DNA from: Bimuria novae-zelandiae CBS 107.79
Taxonomy: Eukaryota > Ascomycota > Dothideomycetes > Pleosporales > Didymosphaeriaceae
Reading direction: 5' to 3'
Assembly: GCA_010015655.1 (NCBI GenBank)
Contig: ML976661.1
Span: 263,614-309,039 of the forward strand
Length of the DNA stretch: 45,426 nt
Shown: positions 9,265 to 18,995 of the stretch, in pieces
Layout of the letters: each line of letters begins with the position of its first letter
Position numbering within the stretch: position 1 is the first letter of the stretch
The notes under the pieces: model-generated
The model's input: only the letters and a program-made list of their open reading frames with translations
What the model was told of the DNA's origin: nothing
The model's database searches: none
Made by a program: the position numbers and the translations under genes

Positions 9265-10371
9265 TATTAGTAGTAATTTATTACTAATTTTTTATAGTTT
9301 ATAAAGTTTTGCTTTAGCTCCTAGGTGTTGTATTGCTCTAGCTATTCTTTCTACTTAACTAAATATTTAGGCTAACCTTAGTCTATTTTTAGGTCCTTAA
9401 TTTCCTTAACCTTATACTTATTATCTTTTAGATTTAACTATGTCTCGACCGGAGCGTCCAGTAGAGCTAGTTTTAAAAGTAATTTATAAAACGTAGGGTA
9501 AATCCTTATACCCTTTAGTAGAAGTAATTTAGTTGTAACAGGTCCCTTAGCTTCTTAGATTTTTTTTATAATAGGAAAACTTTATTCTTCCTTTTAAGGA
9601 TTAGTCCTTTCATCCTTTACTTATATGCGTTTTTAGTTGCTATAAAAGCCCTCTAGTTAATTTATTTTTATAGGACTTTATAAAATTTCCTTATTTTTTA
9701 GGCCTTATCTTAGGCTTTTATAGAAATACTTTTTATATCTCTTAGATCTTAGTAAGTAACTAGCTTATATCCGTAGTTAGCATAGTGTAGGGAGTACCGT
9801 ATTATTCCTAACCTTATGCTATTGTATACTAGCTAGACTATTAGTAATAACTTTACTTAATTATTTTATTACCTATTAACGTAGAATTATAAATACTACT
9901 TTAGAGTCTAATTCGTACGTTCTATCTATCTATTAGTCTAAGGGTGGAAACTTTTTAAGAGCTTCCTATTAATACCTAGAGCTACAATAAAGATATTTTA
10001 GTACTTAAACGTAAAGATCTTATTTTTATTTATAATAAACTCTTTTAGTAGCCTATTTTCCGCGAACACTACGTTATCCACTTTATAAGTTAGTTCTTCT
10101 ACTATTATAGATTCTTCTATAGGCCTAAACTTGGCTATCTTAGCTAAGTAATTAACTATTACTATAATAGTGTCGCACATCCGCTTTATTCCTAACTATA
10201 GTAACTTTAGAAGCTTTACTATAAAGTCTATTATTATACTTCACTATAGTCTTTTAGCTACTTATATTAATTATAATAGTCTATAAGGCTTATATCTTTT
10301 TAACTTATTTTTATAGCATGCTAAATAGTTACTTATAACTTAAGTTACCACCTACTTAAGTTAAAAAATAG
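9265..10371 (-). pseudogene. Gy-C integrase core and C-terminal chromodomain
   Basis: Decayed integrase read right to left. Zinc-domain end (NYLACYKNKLKRYKPYRLL, near 10290-10335). Core start DFIVKLLKLL, then an open stretch (9998-10180) CDTIIVIVNYLAKIAKFRPI and FIINKNKIFTFKY, where the catalytic ISD-type Asp has become Asn. Then FHPQTNRQIERTNQTLKQYL (as read with Gln for stops) and YANYGYKLV near 9775. A PVET-type linker leads to a chromodomain at ~9265-9440 with KYLVK-KE, NT-ELKQNFINYKKLVINYY. The chromodomain would target integration to heterochromatin. The 5' end is cut by pogo element B. Confidence 0.8.
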
Positions 10372-10373
10372 TA

Positions 10374-10434
10374 ACGTACTTCACAAGCGAGTGTCCGATA
10401 CAAGCGAGTGTCCGAAAACGCCAAGACCCCACCA
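10374..10434. repeat. Left TIR of pogo element B with tandem boxes
   Basis: Contains two direct copies of ACAAGCGAGTGTCCG (10383-10397 and 10400-10414, 17-bp period), then CCAAGACCCCACC. Inverted partner at 14537-14597. Confidence 0.92.
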
Positions 10435-10806
10435 AAATCTATACTCTACACAATAGTACAGAACGCGCATATATATTTATAAGGAATTGTAGTAGGCTAA
10501 TCTACTCAGAATCTACTTCTACTTCTTCTTTACACGTGCGCGAATTATGCCCAGCTTTACCGCAGCGTCTACAGCGCCGTTAAGTGAATTCGCCTCCATC
10601 AGCGCGCACTATCTTCTTTACCTTCTTCTTATTACTACGCGCCTCAAAGTCCTTTAGAGTAGCTAGCCGCTAGCCCTCTTTAGCTATAAGAACTCCTTCC
10701 TACTATAGTCGCTTTCTTTTATGTGATTTCCGTCGTGTGGCGGCCTTATTAGCAGCTTATAGCTTAGTGATCTGCTTTTGCGCTAACACTAGCTTGTGCG
10801 CTACTA

Positions 10807-10848
10807 CCGTGCCCGTGCACCTAACGCGCGCTGTTAGCCAACGCGCGG
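10807..10848. repeat. Left TIR of pogo element C
   Basis: 42-bp repeat, inverted at 13117-13158 with a few RIP-type differences; TA on the outer side. Confidence 0.92.
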
Positions 10849-10999
10849 AATTGGCCCTAGTTATTACTAGTAAACTTAGGGCCGTAGAGTTACATACAAT
10901 AGTTATTATTACTAGATTTTCTAGTAGAGTGATCTATAGGCCTATGCGACAGAATTTGCTACCAAAATTTATATAGTTAAAGTATTTTACAATCGCGGC

Positions 11000-13070
11000 T
11001 GTTCACTATAGGTGCAGGTGCTAAGCACGGCTTATAAGCAACTGTGACGGTTTAATAGCTCTTACTCGATAAGATGGTTACTCCTACCCTTGCTTAGTTG
11101 CCACTCACCTTTCTGAGAGGGCTACACCTATCTGGGACTAGCGATGTTTACGCTCGTACACATATATACTCGGTAGCTTCTAGATAGTACACCCTCTAGT
11201 AGAAGAATTCCACAATCTTTTCTACTGCGCACCAGCCGTTCGGCCCACCGCAATAGCAACACTACTACTTTACATAGCTATAGAACCACGTTTCTACCTC
11301 TTTTTAACCCCTTATTACTGTGAGGCCTTGCGCTTACGTTTTTATATAGTTTAAGATCTATTTTAAAAGTCGCGCTACTATTTCTTGCGTACTCTCTTAG
11401 CTTTACGCGTATTAATAGCTTAGCGCTCTTTTATACGCTTCTTTTCTCGCTCTTCTTTCTCCCTCGCCGCTATCTAGCGCTTCTCTTCTGTAATTTACTT
11501 CTTATACGCTATAGCAGCAGCCTTTAACTTTCTTACCTTTTCTTTTTAGAACTCCTCCTCCATTGCCTTACGCTTTACTAACCTTATCCGTGTGCGCGCT
11601 TCTCGAAAGGAGCGAGGAGTCCACATCATGTACGGTCCCTAGTACTCGTAGTGTTGTAGCAAAGCTAGAGGCTTGCCTTGCTTTTCTCGCTTCCTCTTAG
11701 TAGTAAGAGCGTCTATTAGACCTTTATTTTCGCTCCTTATAAGGGTGTTTTAGATAGCTATATAGTAAAGTAATTACTAAATAATTAATGCTTCCTTCTT
11801 TATTGCACCCCTTAACGCACGCCTTACTACTTAATCTAGAACCCTCTACTATTCTCCTTTATAGATAGTAGCGTTAGAGTTGCTATCTTTTATAGTCTTA
11901 GAGTTACTGTCTACAAACTTATCTAGTATAATATTAGGGTTAAATAGGCTCACGCCCACTGCCTTAAAGGAGCTAAGTATATTTAATTTAGTAAAGCTAG
12001 CCACCTAGGTATCTTAGAATAGCGAGAAGAAGTCAGGCTTCTTTACTAGTACTAGGCCTTTGTGCTTAAAGAGGCGCTCTCCTAGCTTCTTTAAGTATGC
12101 TATACTAAGAGGCTTAAATATTATTATATTAAGTAGCTAAAGCGTGTGCGTGCTGTGAGGTGGATAGATACTTATAAGAATCTTATGCTAGTGGTAATAC
12201 TCTAAAAACTCTTTAGTTAGGTGACTCCTATAGCTATCCACGAGCAATAGGCGGTACTTTCTTTAAGCTTTAGATATAGTAAAGCGCTAGAACACCTATT
12301 ATAGCTAAGTAAGGCCTAGGCCGTCGTTGCTCTAGCTACTAGGTGATACTCAAAAGAAGGCCATATGTTCTCCCACCTTTACATCCTCTACCCAGGTGCT
12401 CTGAATATTCTGAGATTTAGCCAGATATATAAGGCCTAGAGGAAGAGCAGATCTATCCACGCATACACATGCTATAAGGCTTACCTACTTATAATTACTA
12501 TCTTATAGTATCTGCCTAAAGAGTTTCTTCTTAAATTAACGCTTACTAAAGATTCTCTTCTATCTACTAATAGCTCTAATTATAAAGCCTTTCTTGTCTA
12601 TATTATATGTGTGCGCAGGCTCTATCTTATAAAACTTAATTTTATCGCGTAGCGCGTCGTAGTATAGCTTATACTTATTATTAAAGTTAGCAATATGGCG
12701 TTGCTAGTCTATAGATATAGTGAATTAAGACGTAAGCTTATCGTTATAACGATTTAGGAAGCGTAATACCTAGCTCTTAGAGACCTAATGCCTAGCGATA
12801 TTTAAGGCGAAATCTTAAACTATCTCTCTTGTAGGTAGGAGGTATTCTTTTATAAGCTTATCTATATACTTTATAAGCTTTGCCTCCTCTTATAGGCTAA
12901 AGTTCTAACGCGTTACTACATCCTCTTAGTAAGAACGCGTACTAAGCTCTACTTTACGCGTTAAAGTTAAGTAAATAACGCTATGCTTTTAAGCTATTTT
13001 TATCTATAGGATTTTCTCTCTTAGAGGTGTACTTTTTGCTTCTACAACTGCTTCGTTAATGCCTGTTATT
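11000..13070 (-). pseudogene. Pogo element C transposase (DDE_1 type)
   Basis: Minus-strand transposase relic; start (~13065) and end (~11010) are estimates. N-terminal CENP-B-like HTH remains are followed by EEAKLIKYIDKLIKEYLLPT and DFALNIAR. Catalytic region 1 reads HTYNIDKKGFIIRAIS (~12590-12630). Region 2 is YRLLLVDSYRSHLTKEFLEY (~12200-12260), keeping the D of D-S-H while His is Tyr. IYPPHSTHTL and FKPLSIAYLKKLGE follow (~12060-12170). The DFFSLF and TKLNILSSFKAVGVSLFNP block (~11930-12040) is characteristic of this transposase group. The C-terminus (11330-11600) is strongly basic with EKEEREKKRIKER-like runs. Stops are RIP-type. Confidence 0.85.
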
Positions 13071-13116
13071 ATTGTTGTGCTATATTAGGATGAAAAAGTG
13101 TCATGTGGATAGTGTT

Positions 13117-13158
13117 CCACGCGTTGGCCGACGGCACGCGTTGGGTGCACGGGCACGG
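13117..13158. repeat. Right TIR of pogo element C
   Basis: Inverted partner of 10807-10848; followed by TA at 13159-13160. Confidence 0.92.
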
Positions 13159-14536
13159 TACTGTTGCGCCTTTTACCACCTTTCAAAGGCCTCAACCATG
13201 CTTGTTGGGGAACTATCTAGGTGCCTCTGAATCCTCTCCTTTACCAGCGTCGATTGTGCCCCAAATTCTAGGGTGTTGCCAGGCGTCTGCGACTGCCATG
13301 TACTATCGTGTATAGTATAAGGCGAAGGCGTACGCAGACAGACGTTAAGCTTTAATATTATTACTTTTAGGTTAAGGGGAACAAGGCTAGCGCCTTAAAA
13401 GCTTCCCTTAATATTACTTTAAGTAATTATAGCCTTAAAAGTAGTAATAAAGCAAGGTAGGAACTTAATTTTAGTAATATGCGTAATGTGGTTGCGCATC
13501 AGATCCTCGGCTTGGCGTCCATACGCCTTCTTTAGCGGCGAGAAACACCCCACATCTAGTGGCTGCAGGAGGTGCGACGAATGTAGAGGCATACAGAGAG
13601 TAATAATCTTGTTATCTTTGTAGTATTGCTAGAATTTAAGCAAGTTATAGCTCTCGTGGCCGTTAATAATAAGTAGCTAATAGCTATTAATAGTACGCCC
13701 TTTTATATACGCGTTAAAGTGCTTTAGCTACTATAGACTAAGCTTATTTATTGTCCAGCCGTTCTTAGAGACTATAATAACCCAATTATGAGGTAGATCC
13801 TTCTCTTTATACTAGATAGAGAGGTGGTGCTTGCCCTAGAAGATAAGGAAGGGTGGAATCGCCCAGCCTATCGCATTAACGCCTTAGATAGCTAAAGTCC
13901 ACTACTAGTTGCCTTACTATACGCTCTTTAGCCTGCCTTGTTGCTTAGAGCCTGTAACAACTGCTCCTATTAATATTATGCCTATTATAAAGCCAGTCTT
14001 GTCGAAATTATAGGTATCCTCGTCCAGGATACCATACTTGGCTTTAGTATTCTCTACAAGCCGGAACTAGCCTTACATAACCTTAGGATCCTCACAAAGA
14101 GCTCTCTTATAGTCGTACTTTCAATTAAACTTAACTTAGAGCTCTAGCTAGCGCTTTATAAAGTTTGCAGCCTAGTGCTAGCTAACAGGCTTACGGCGCT
14201 GCTTAGCTAATAAAGAATTAGTTATATCTTTAATAGTAGCAAGCCAGGGAGGGAATCCTCGCGCGTCTAGGTTAAGTATATAGTAAATAATTACCTGCTC
14301 CTCTATCGCTAGAAGATTTATAGAGTTAGGTGTATAATTAGGTCGAAAGGTTACTCTAGTGCGTCTTCGCCTTATTACTCTTTCTAAAGCGCTGTAGATT
14401 GCTGCAGCGCGCGGAATTAAAAGTATTATATCTTATTTAATAGCCTAAAGCGCAAGCTATAATCGAGCTTCTTTTAACTCTAGTAGCTAATTAGGTGGTC
14501 GAGACATCGCGTTATAATATAGGTGATAATACGTTT

Positions 14537-14597
14537 TAGTGGGGTCTTGGCGTTTTCGGACACTCGCTTGTATCGGACACTCGCTTGTGAAGTATGT
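14537..14597. repeat. Right TIR of pogo element B
   Basis: Inverted partner of 10374-10434 with the same two tandem boxes (CGGACACTCGCTTGT twice); followed by TA. Confidence 0.92.
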
Positions 14598-14599
14598 TA

Positions 14600-14728
14600 T
14601 ACTTATTTGTAATTTAGCGCGTTCTTTCTTTAATACCTAAGTGTCCCTATTCTCGTAATTCATGTAGTTTTCTAATTAAGACTTCTTTATATCCTAGTTT
14701 TACAAGAATTCTGTAGCAGTAATATTAT
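14600..14728 (-). pseudogene. Gy-C integrase zinc-binding (HHCC) fragment
   Basis: Short minus-strand piece between pogo element B and the LTR at 14729. It reads VLIRKLHELRE, a TAG stop, then GHLGIKERT, matching the H-X-H half of the integrase zinc domain. The rest of the domain continues at 10371 on the other side of element B. About 100 codons expected between RNase H and this point are missing at the LTR junction. Confidence 0.7.
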
Positions 14729-14983
14729 TGTCCGTACTCAGTACGGGCAGCTACCTAATGCGATGTCTTAAGACAGGTGACAATGGTTATGTAATACCGC
14801 ACAGGCAAAGGCACAGGCCACAGGCACCGTGCGCGAACATTAATCCTTATAACTCTCTTTCCCCCGTACGTAGACAAGAGAGACAAGACTTGAATACCAG
14901 ACCCTTTTCTCACCCGTACCATCGTACAATTATCTAGCCCTATCATATGGCGATATGCTTGGCTTAGTATAGCCCATTCAACA
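14729..14983 (+). repeat. Solo-type LTR, TGTCCG family, without matching TSD
   Basis: 255-bp LTR beginning TGTCCGTACTCAGTACGGGC and ending CCCATTCAACA. It is nearly identical to the interrupted copy at 22981-24678 and barely RIP-mutated. The bordering five bases differ (ATTAT left, GTAAG right), so it is not a clean single insertion. It sits between RNase H and integrase of Gy-C, where coding sequence is missing. The inverted repeat GTAC(T)CAGTAC near its start is part of the LTR. Confidence 0.85.
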
Positions 14984-16100
14984 GTAAGTTTTTATAATCT
15001 ATATAGATTTTTAGTTTTAAATAATTAAAAGCGTAGATCCTCTAGTGCTTTAGTGCTTTTACGATAGCGTAGAGTTCCTTGTCGTATACGTCATATCGTG
15101 TTTCCGCGTCATTAAATTTTCGTGAGTAGTACGCGATTAAATGCCATTTGCTGTCCTTTTCCTGTTTTGCGCATGCACCTATCGCAAGGTCGCTTGCGTC
15201 TATTTCGAGTTATAGTAGTTCTCTATCTTAAAAGTGGATAAGTGCTAGTGGCATAATACATGCTTTTTTTAAAAGTTAGAATAACGTTCTGCACTTTATT
15301 ATTTATGTAAATAGTATATCTTTCCTTATAAGGTTTATTAGGGGTATTATGATCTTTACATAGTCCTTAATAAATTATTAATTAAATCTATAGAATTTTA
15401 AGAAGTCTTAGACATTTTTTATAGTTTTTAGTACTAGCTAATTCTTAATATATTTAATTTTATTTAGTACTATTTTAATCTTATCTATGCTAATAATATG
15501 TCCTAGAAACTTTAATTTTTTTATATAGAATTTGCACTTCTTTAGTTTAATTTGTAAATATGCTCTATTTAGTACTTTTAGTACTATCTGTACATGTGGT
15601 ATGTGGTCTAATTCGTTTTCGGAGAAGACAGGAATGTTGTCTATATATATAATAATAAATAAATCTAGATAGTTGCGTAAGATATTATTAATAAGTGCTT
15701 AAAAGGTCGCTAGTGCATTAGTAAGTCTAAAGGATATAATTATATACTTAAATAGTCTATAGTGTGTCCTAAACGCTATTTTCTACTCGTCACCTTTCTT
15801 AATTTATATAAGGTAGTATATATCTTGTAAATTTATTATTCTAAAGATCTTTACCCTTAAAAGTTAGTCTCTAAGTTCTAAGATATTTAGTACTAGGTAT
15901 TAATTTTTAATTATTATATTATTAAGTTTCTTACAGTCTACGTAAGGTTTTAGTTATCTATTTTTTTAGTATAAATATAAAAAGGCTTACTACTAGTAAC
16001 TTTAAAGGTCTAATATATCCTTTTAGAAGACTTGTCTTAATAAATACTTTTTCCTGCTAGAGTTCTTTCTTAGATTTACTATATAGTAGTCTAAAGAATA
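14984..16100 (-). pseudogene. Gy-C reverse transcriptase and RNase H
   Basis: Decayed gypsy RT-RNase H. RT active-site region near 15625-15660 reads IIIYIDNIPVFSENE, where YxDD has become Y-I-D-N, so it is catalytically dead. The thumb is near 15520-15600 (QIVLKVLNRAYLQIKL). RNase H lies at ~15060-15290: IDASDLAIGACAKQEKDSK, then WHLIAYYSRKFNDAETRYDV, DKELYAIVKALKH and IYIDYKNL at the LTR junction. The RNase H part is unusually well preserved and nearly identical to that of Gy-E at 44325-44620. Upstream RT fingers are too mutated to trace beyond ~16080. Confidence 0.85.
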
Positions 16101-18410
16101 GCGTTTTCCCTTCTTTTAAGTTAATCGCATAATCCTAGGGTTAATTTCTAGAAGGTTCGCTTTTCCTTCTCTTTCTATAAACATATAATTCTATGCCTAG
16201 TAGCATTCTGGAATTTTATAGTTTGTGCTGTCTTCCATCTTCTTGCGCTCTATAACCTGGTGGTTCCTGCCAGCGTCTGCTAAGGGTGTTTCTCGTTTTC
16301 TGACTGTCTGTCGCAAGGCTATACTATTAATAGCTCTTTTATTTACTATCGTATTCTATTAATGCGTAGGCTTTACTTATAATATATAATTATAGCATTT
16401 AAAGAATAGCTCTCCTTTTTTTTAGTTAATTATAAGGTTATACTTCCTTAACTAAGGTAGTCTTAAAATTATATTGTAATTAGGTTCCTTAATAACGTTA
16501 AGGGTAATTAATGCCCAGTGTTTATAGATTATAAGAGTTATTTTAATTTTATATTTAACTATTATATTACTAGGCATTAGTTATTTATTTATAATATAAA
16601 TAGTATAGGGTATAGCCTTCTCGCGCTCATAGGGTTCTGCTTTATTAAGTACTTTTCTTAATATATAGATTTCCTATACTTCTAAGTCTAGCATGGCTTT
16701 TATCTATATTCCTTTAAGCTATACTAGTAGCTTAATTAATTTTTAACTATTAATAGTATTTACCTCTTTAAAGGCATTCTCTTACTTAAGTCTAAGTCTA
16801 AAAAAGATATCTTCTTTATTACTAGTATTATAAGTTAGAGGTATCTTTTCCCCTTTTCTTCCTTAGGCTATTATTAAGCCTTTTTTTAAGAGGCTTTACT
16901 ATCTTTATTCTTTATTACTAATTTAATCCTAAGGGTTATAGCTCCCTTTAATATATAACTAAATCCGTACTTTTTCTTTTAATCCCTGTATTCTTTATAG
17001 TCTAGGTATAAGTATATTTACTATATATCTAACGCGCATTTTTTATTAGCTAATAATAATATTAATTAGTTTATTACCTAGTTAAAATATAAAAAATATT
17101 ATGTTTCGTGTTTATCTTAAAAGTAAATATCGCAACGGGCAATAGGGTAGTTAAACTACTTTTATTTATAGTATTAGTATGTCTAGGGAAAGTAGCTATA
17201 TTCCTTAGCTTAGTAATATATAGTATATTAGTCTTCTCTATAGAGGGTGCATCGTATAGTTCTATACGTAGGGTTATAATAGTCTAGGTCGTACTATAGT
17301 TTATAGTTTAGGTTTTTATTTAGGTACTTTTTCTTAGTATCTTTATATATATAATAATAGTCTACCTATTCACGTGCTACCTTACTAACTAAATTAGGTT
17401 AATAAGCATAGTAAAGTGCTACTTTGTAGTCTTTATCTTACTATTTTATTATTATAAAACTAAAGTCTCCTTCTCTTGGTTAGTATTCTTTTAAGAAATT
17501 AAAAATACTTATTATTTTACTAGTAACTAGTTTGCTCTAGCTAAAGTAAAATATAAAAAATTAAGGCACCAGCTCTATCTCTTTCTTATCTAAACCTTTA
17601 TATATATCTTTATAGAGTTGTAAGTTAGGTAATCCTAATTATTCTAAGTCTTTATTATAGATATTAAGTTATTTAATAGCACCTACTACCTGCTATGCTT
17701 TGTCAGTTGTTTTTTATTATTATTATCAGTTAGTACGTTTAACTATCTAATAACTTTATTCTTAGATTTGCAGTTCCTGGCTATGTGGCCCGGTTTGCCA
17801 CATGTATAGTAAAGGCGTGCTCTAGTCCCTTGTCTGTAGGTTCTATCTAGGGTACGTCCTTAGTTAGACTTATAAAAGCCTTTTGCCTTTCCTGTCTTTT
17901 TCTCTATTATGTTAACTTAATAGTACTAGATTCCTTCTATTAGTTAGTAACTATAGTTAGCTTAGTTTTTTTTTTACTATAGCTGCTATTTAGGGTTGCG
18001 ATAGTTAACTTTTATTATAGATAGTTTATAACTTTTTTATATATCTTAGTTCCAGCGTAGGTCTCGTTCTAGTTTAAACTATTTATTATTAATTTAATTT
18101 ACTTTTGCTATAAGTTCTTATAAGGTCTTAGTTTTTATTTTACTATGTAATAATTCTTCGCGCACGTGTCGCTTTTGTCTCTTACAAAATATAGTTATAA
18201 AACTAACATTATTTTATTTAACTTAGTTAGTATTCTTGCGGTATTTAGGTTTATATTTAGCTACTAAATAGGTTTACTTCAGTTATTAAATATTTCTTTT
18301 AGTAATAGCTTCTTAATTAGTAATACTTACTCCTTTAGAAGTATTTATTTAAGTATCTATCGTGTTAGTCAAAAAGGTATCGTTAATACTTATATTAAGG
18401 GTGTTTAAGA
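16101..18410 (-). pseudogene. Gy-C gag and protease region
   Basis: Minus-strand RIP-mutated sequence between RT and the 5' LTR. A CCHC zinc knuckle at 17770-17811 reads YYTCGKPGHIARNC, with only the first Cys changed to Tyr; this marks the gag C-terminus. Around 17080-17170 the frame gives FNYPIARCDIYF and FNQVIN-LILLLANKKCALD, probably the protease/linker. Gag occupies ~17770-18380. The protease active site could not be pinned down. Stops are TAA/TAG throughout. Confidence 0.7.
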
Positions 18411-18818
18411 TGTTAAGCCCTTTTGGATAGCTAGTCTAAAAGGGGTAAAAATTAGTTCTTAGGTAAAAGTATTAATAATATAAGTAAGGGGTATTAATAG
18501 CTTGCGCGTATTAATAGGCATTAGTATTAAAGGTATATACGGCTTAATTAAATTAATAAGAGCCTAAGTCAAATCTAAATGATAGATTAGTAAATAGGTT
18601 GAACACGATAGTAGAAGGTTACCATCGTGTTCCTATATAGATGACTCGTCCCATGAATTCCAATAATCCTAAGAGTCCCAAAGTCCCATGTGCTAAGATA
18701 CTTCTGGGACGCGTGACTAGTCACGTGACTCGTGGCTAAGTTAGGAATCTTGGCTAGTCGCACGGATAAACGTCCATGCCCCGCTCCGCGTCATGTTGGA
18801 TCTCAACGGATCTTAACA
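18411..18818 (-). repeat. 5' LTR of Gy-C
   Basis: 408-bp LTR, plus strand TGTTAAGCCC to GATCTTAACA. It is the same family as 3790-4218 (opposite orientation) and 41728-42165. It lies at the upstream end of the minus-strand Gy-C, next to gag. Bordering five bases (TAAGA and GAATA) do not match, as expected if one side is internal sequence. The centre (18640-18790) retains GC-rich, unmutated sequence. Confidence 0.9.
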
Positions 18819-18995
18819 GAATATAAGGATTATATTTATAAGGTTCTAGGACATTTACGTAAAACAAACTTCTTTATTAACCTAAAAAAGTGCGATTAGT
18901 ATATAAAGTCCATAAAGTACCTTAGCTTTATTATTTCTCCTAAAGGCTTTTAGATTAATACGTTTTAGATTAAAGCTATCTAGAATTAGCCTATA
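18819..18995 (+). pseudogene. Gy-B reverse transcriptase thumb, first segment
   Basis: Plus-strand frame starting directly at the LTR edge: YKDYIYKVLGHLRKTNFFIN, then LKKCDQYIKSIKYLSFIISP and IKAIQNWPIS, the classic gypsy RT segment after the YxDD box. It stops at the insertion of pogo element D and continues at 20826. The catalytic RT half is absent from this side. Confidence 0.8.

Larger units (their letters stand above)
10807..13158 (-). mobile_element. Pogo-type transposon C nested in element B
   Basis: 2352-bp element with 42-bp TIRs (10807-10848 and 13117-13158) starting CCGTGCCCGTGCAC, flanked by TA at 10805-10806 and 13159-13160. It inserted into the transposase of element B just before its C-terminal coiled coil. 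It belongs to a different pogo subfamily from B: its TIR is unrelated, it has no zinc knuckle, and it has a longer basic C-terminus. Confidence 0.93.
10503..14507 (-). pseudogene. Pogo element B transposase, split by element C
   Basis: Read from ATG 14507 to TAG at 10503, with 10805-13160 being inserted element C; the joined length is near 549 codons, normal for this family. N-terminus MSRPPN-LLELKEARL, HTH region, then DTYNFDKTGFIIG (catalytic region 1, ~13980-14020). The LLIINGHESYNLLKF block (~13630-13680) holds the second catalytic position, with D-G-H altered to N-G-H. Then a SSHLLQPLDVG-type cluster and a low-mutation segment STLVKERIQRHLDSSPTS near 13200-13260. After element C come a coiled coil (KLVLAQKQITKLQAANKAA) and a perfect zinc knuckle, CRRCGKAGHNSRTC (10530-10575). 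RIP stops make it inactive. Confidence 0.9.
10374..14597 (-). mobile_element. Pogo/Fot-type transposon B with nested element C
   Basis: Element with TIRs of about 61 bp (10374-10434 and 14537-14597), flanked by TA at 10372-10373 and 14598-14599. Subtracting the nested element C and its TA leaves about 1.87 kb, the usual size of Fot/pogo elements. It interrupts the integrase of Gy-C between its HHCC-type domain and catalytic core. Part of the transposase C-terminus and the TIRs keep CpA/TpG; the centre is RIP-mutated. Confidence 0.93.
8591..18818 (-). mobile_element. Chromodomain gypsy element Gy-C, multiply interrupted
   Basis: Minus-strand Ty3/gypsy chromovirus relic. From right to left: 5' LTR (18411-18818), gag with zinc knuckle (~17770-17811), protease region, RT (~15300-16080), RNase H (~15020-15290), integrase (14728-14598 and 10371-9700) and chromodomain (9265-9440). 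An antisense frame (8595-9210) follows. Interruptions are the LTR at 14729-14983 and pogo element B at 10374-14597 with pogo C inside it. A 3' LTR is not found at the left end. Gy-C lies inside Gy-B, whose RT continues immediately at 18819. RIP has broken every frame. Confidence 0.85.

Noticed and set aside
10737..10976. Plus-strand frame of 79 codons
   Set aside because: Crosses the junction of pogo B and the left TIR of pogo C; shadow of the transposase on the other strand.
13103..13315. Plus-strand frame of 70 codons
   Set aside because: Covers the right TIR of pogo C and the antisense of a low-mutation part of the pogo B transposase.
14728..14946. Plus- and minus-strand frames of 69 and 63 codons
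   Set aside because: Entirely inside the TGTCCG LTR; the same frame recurs in the copy at 24456-24641, so repeat conservation explains it.
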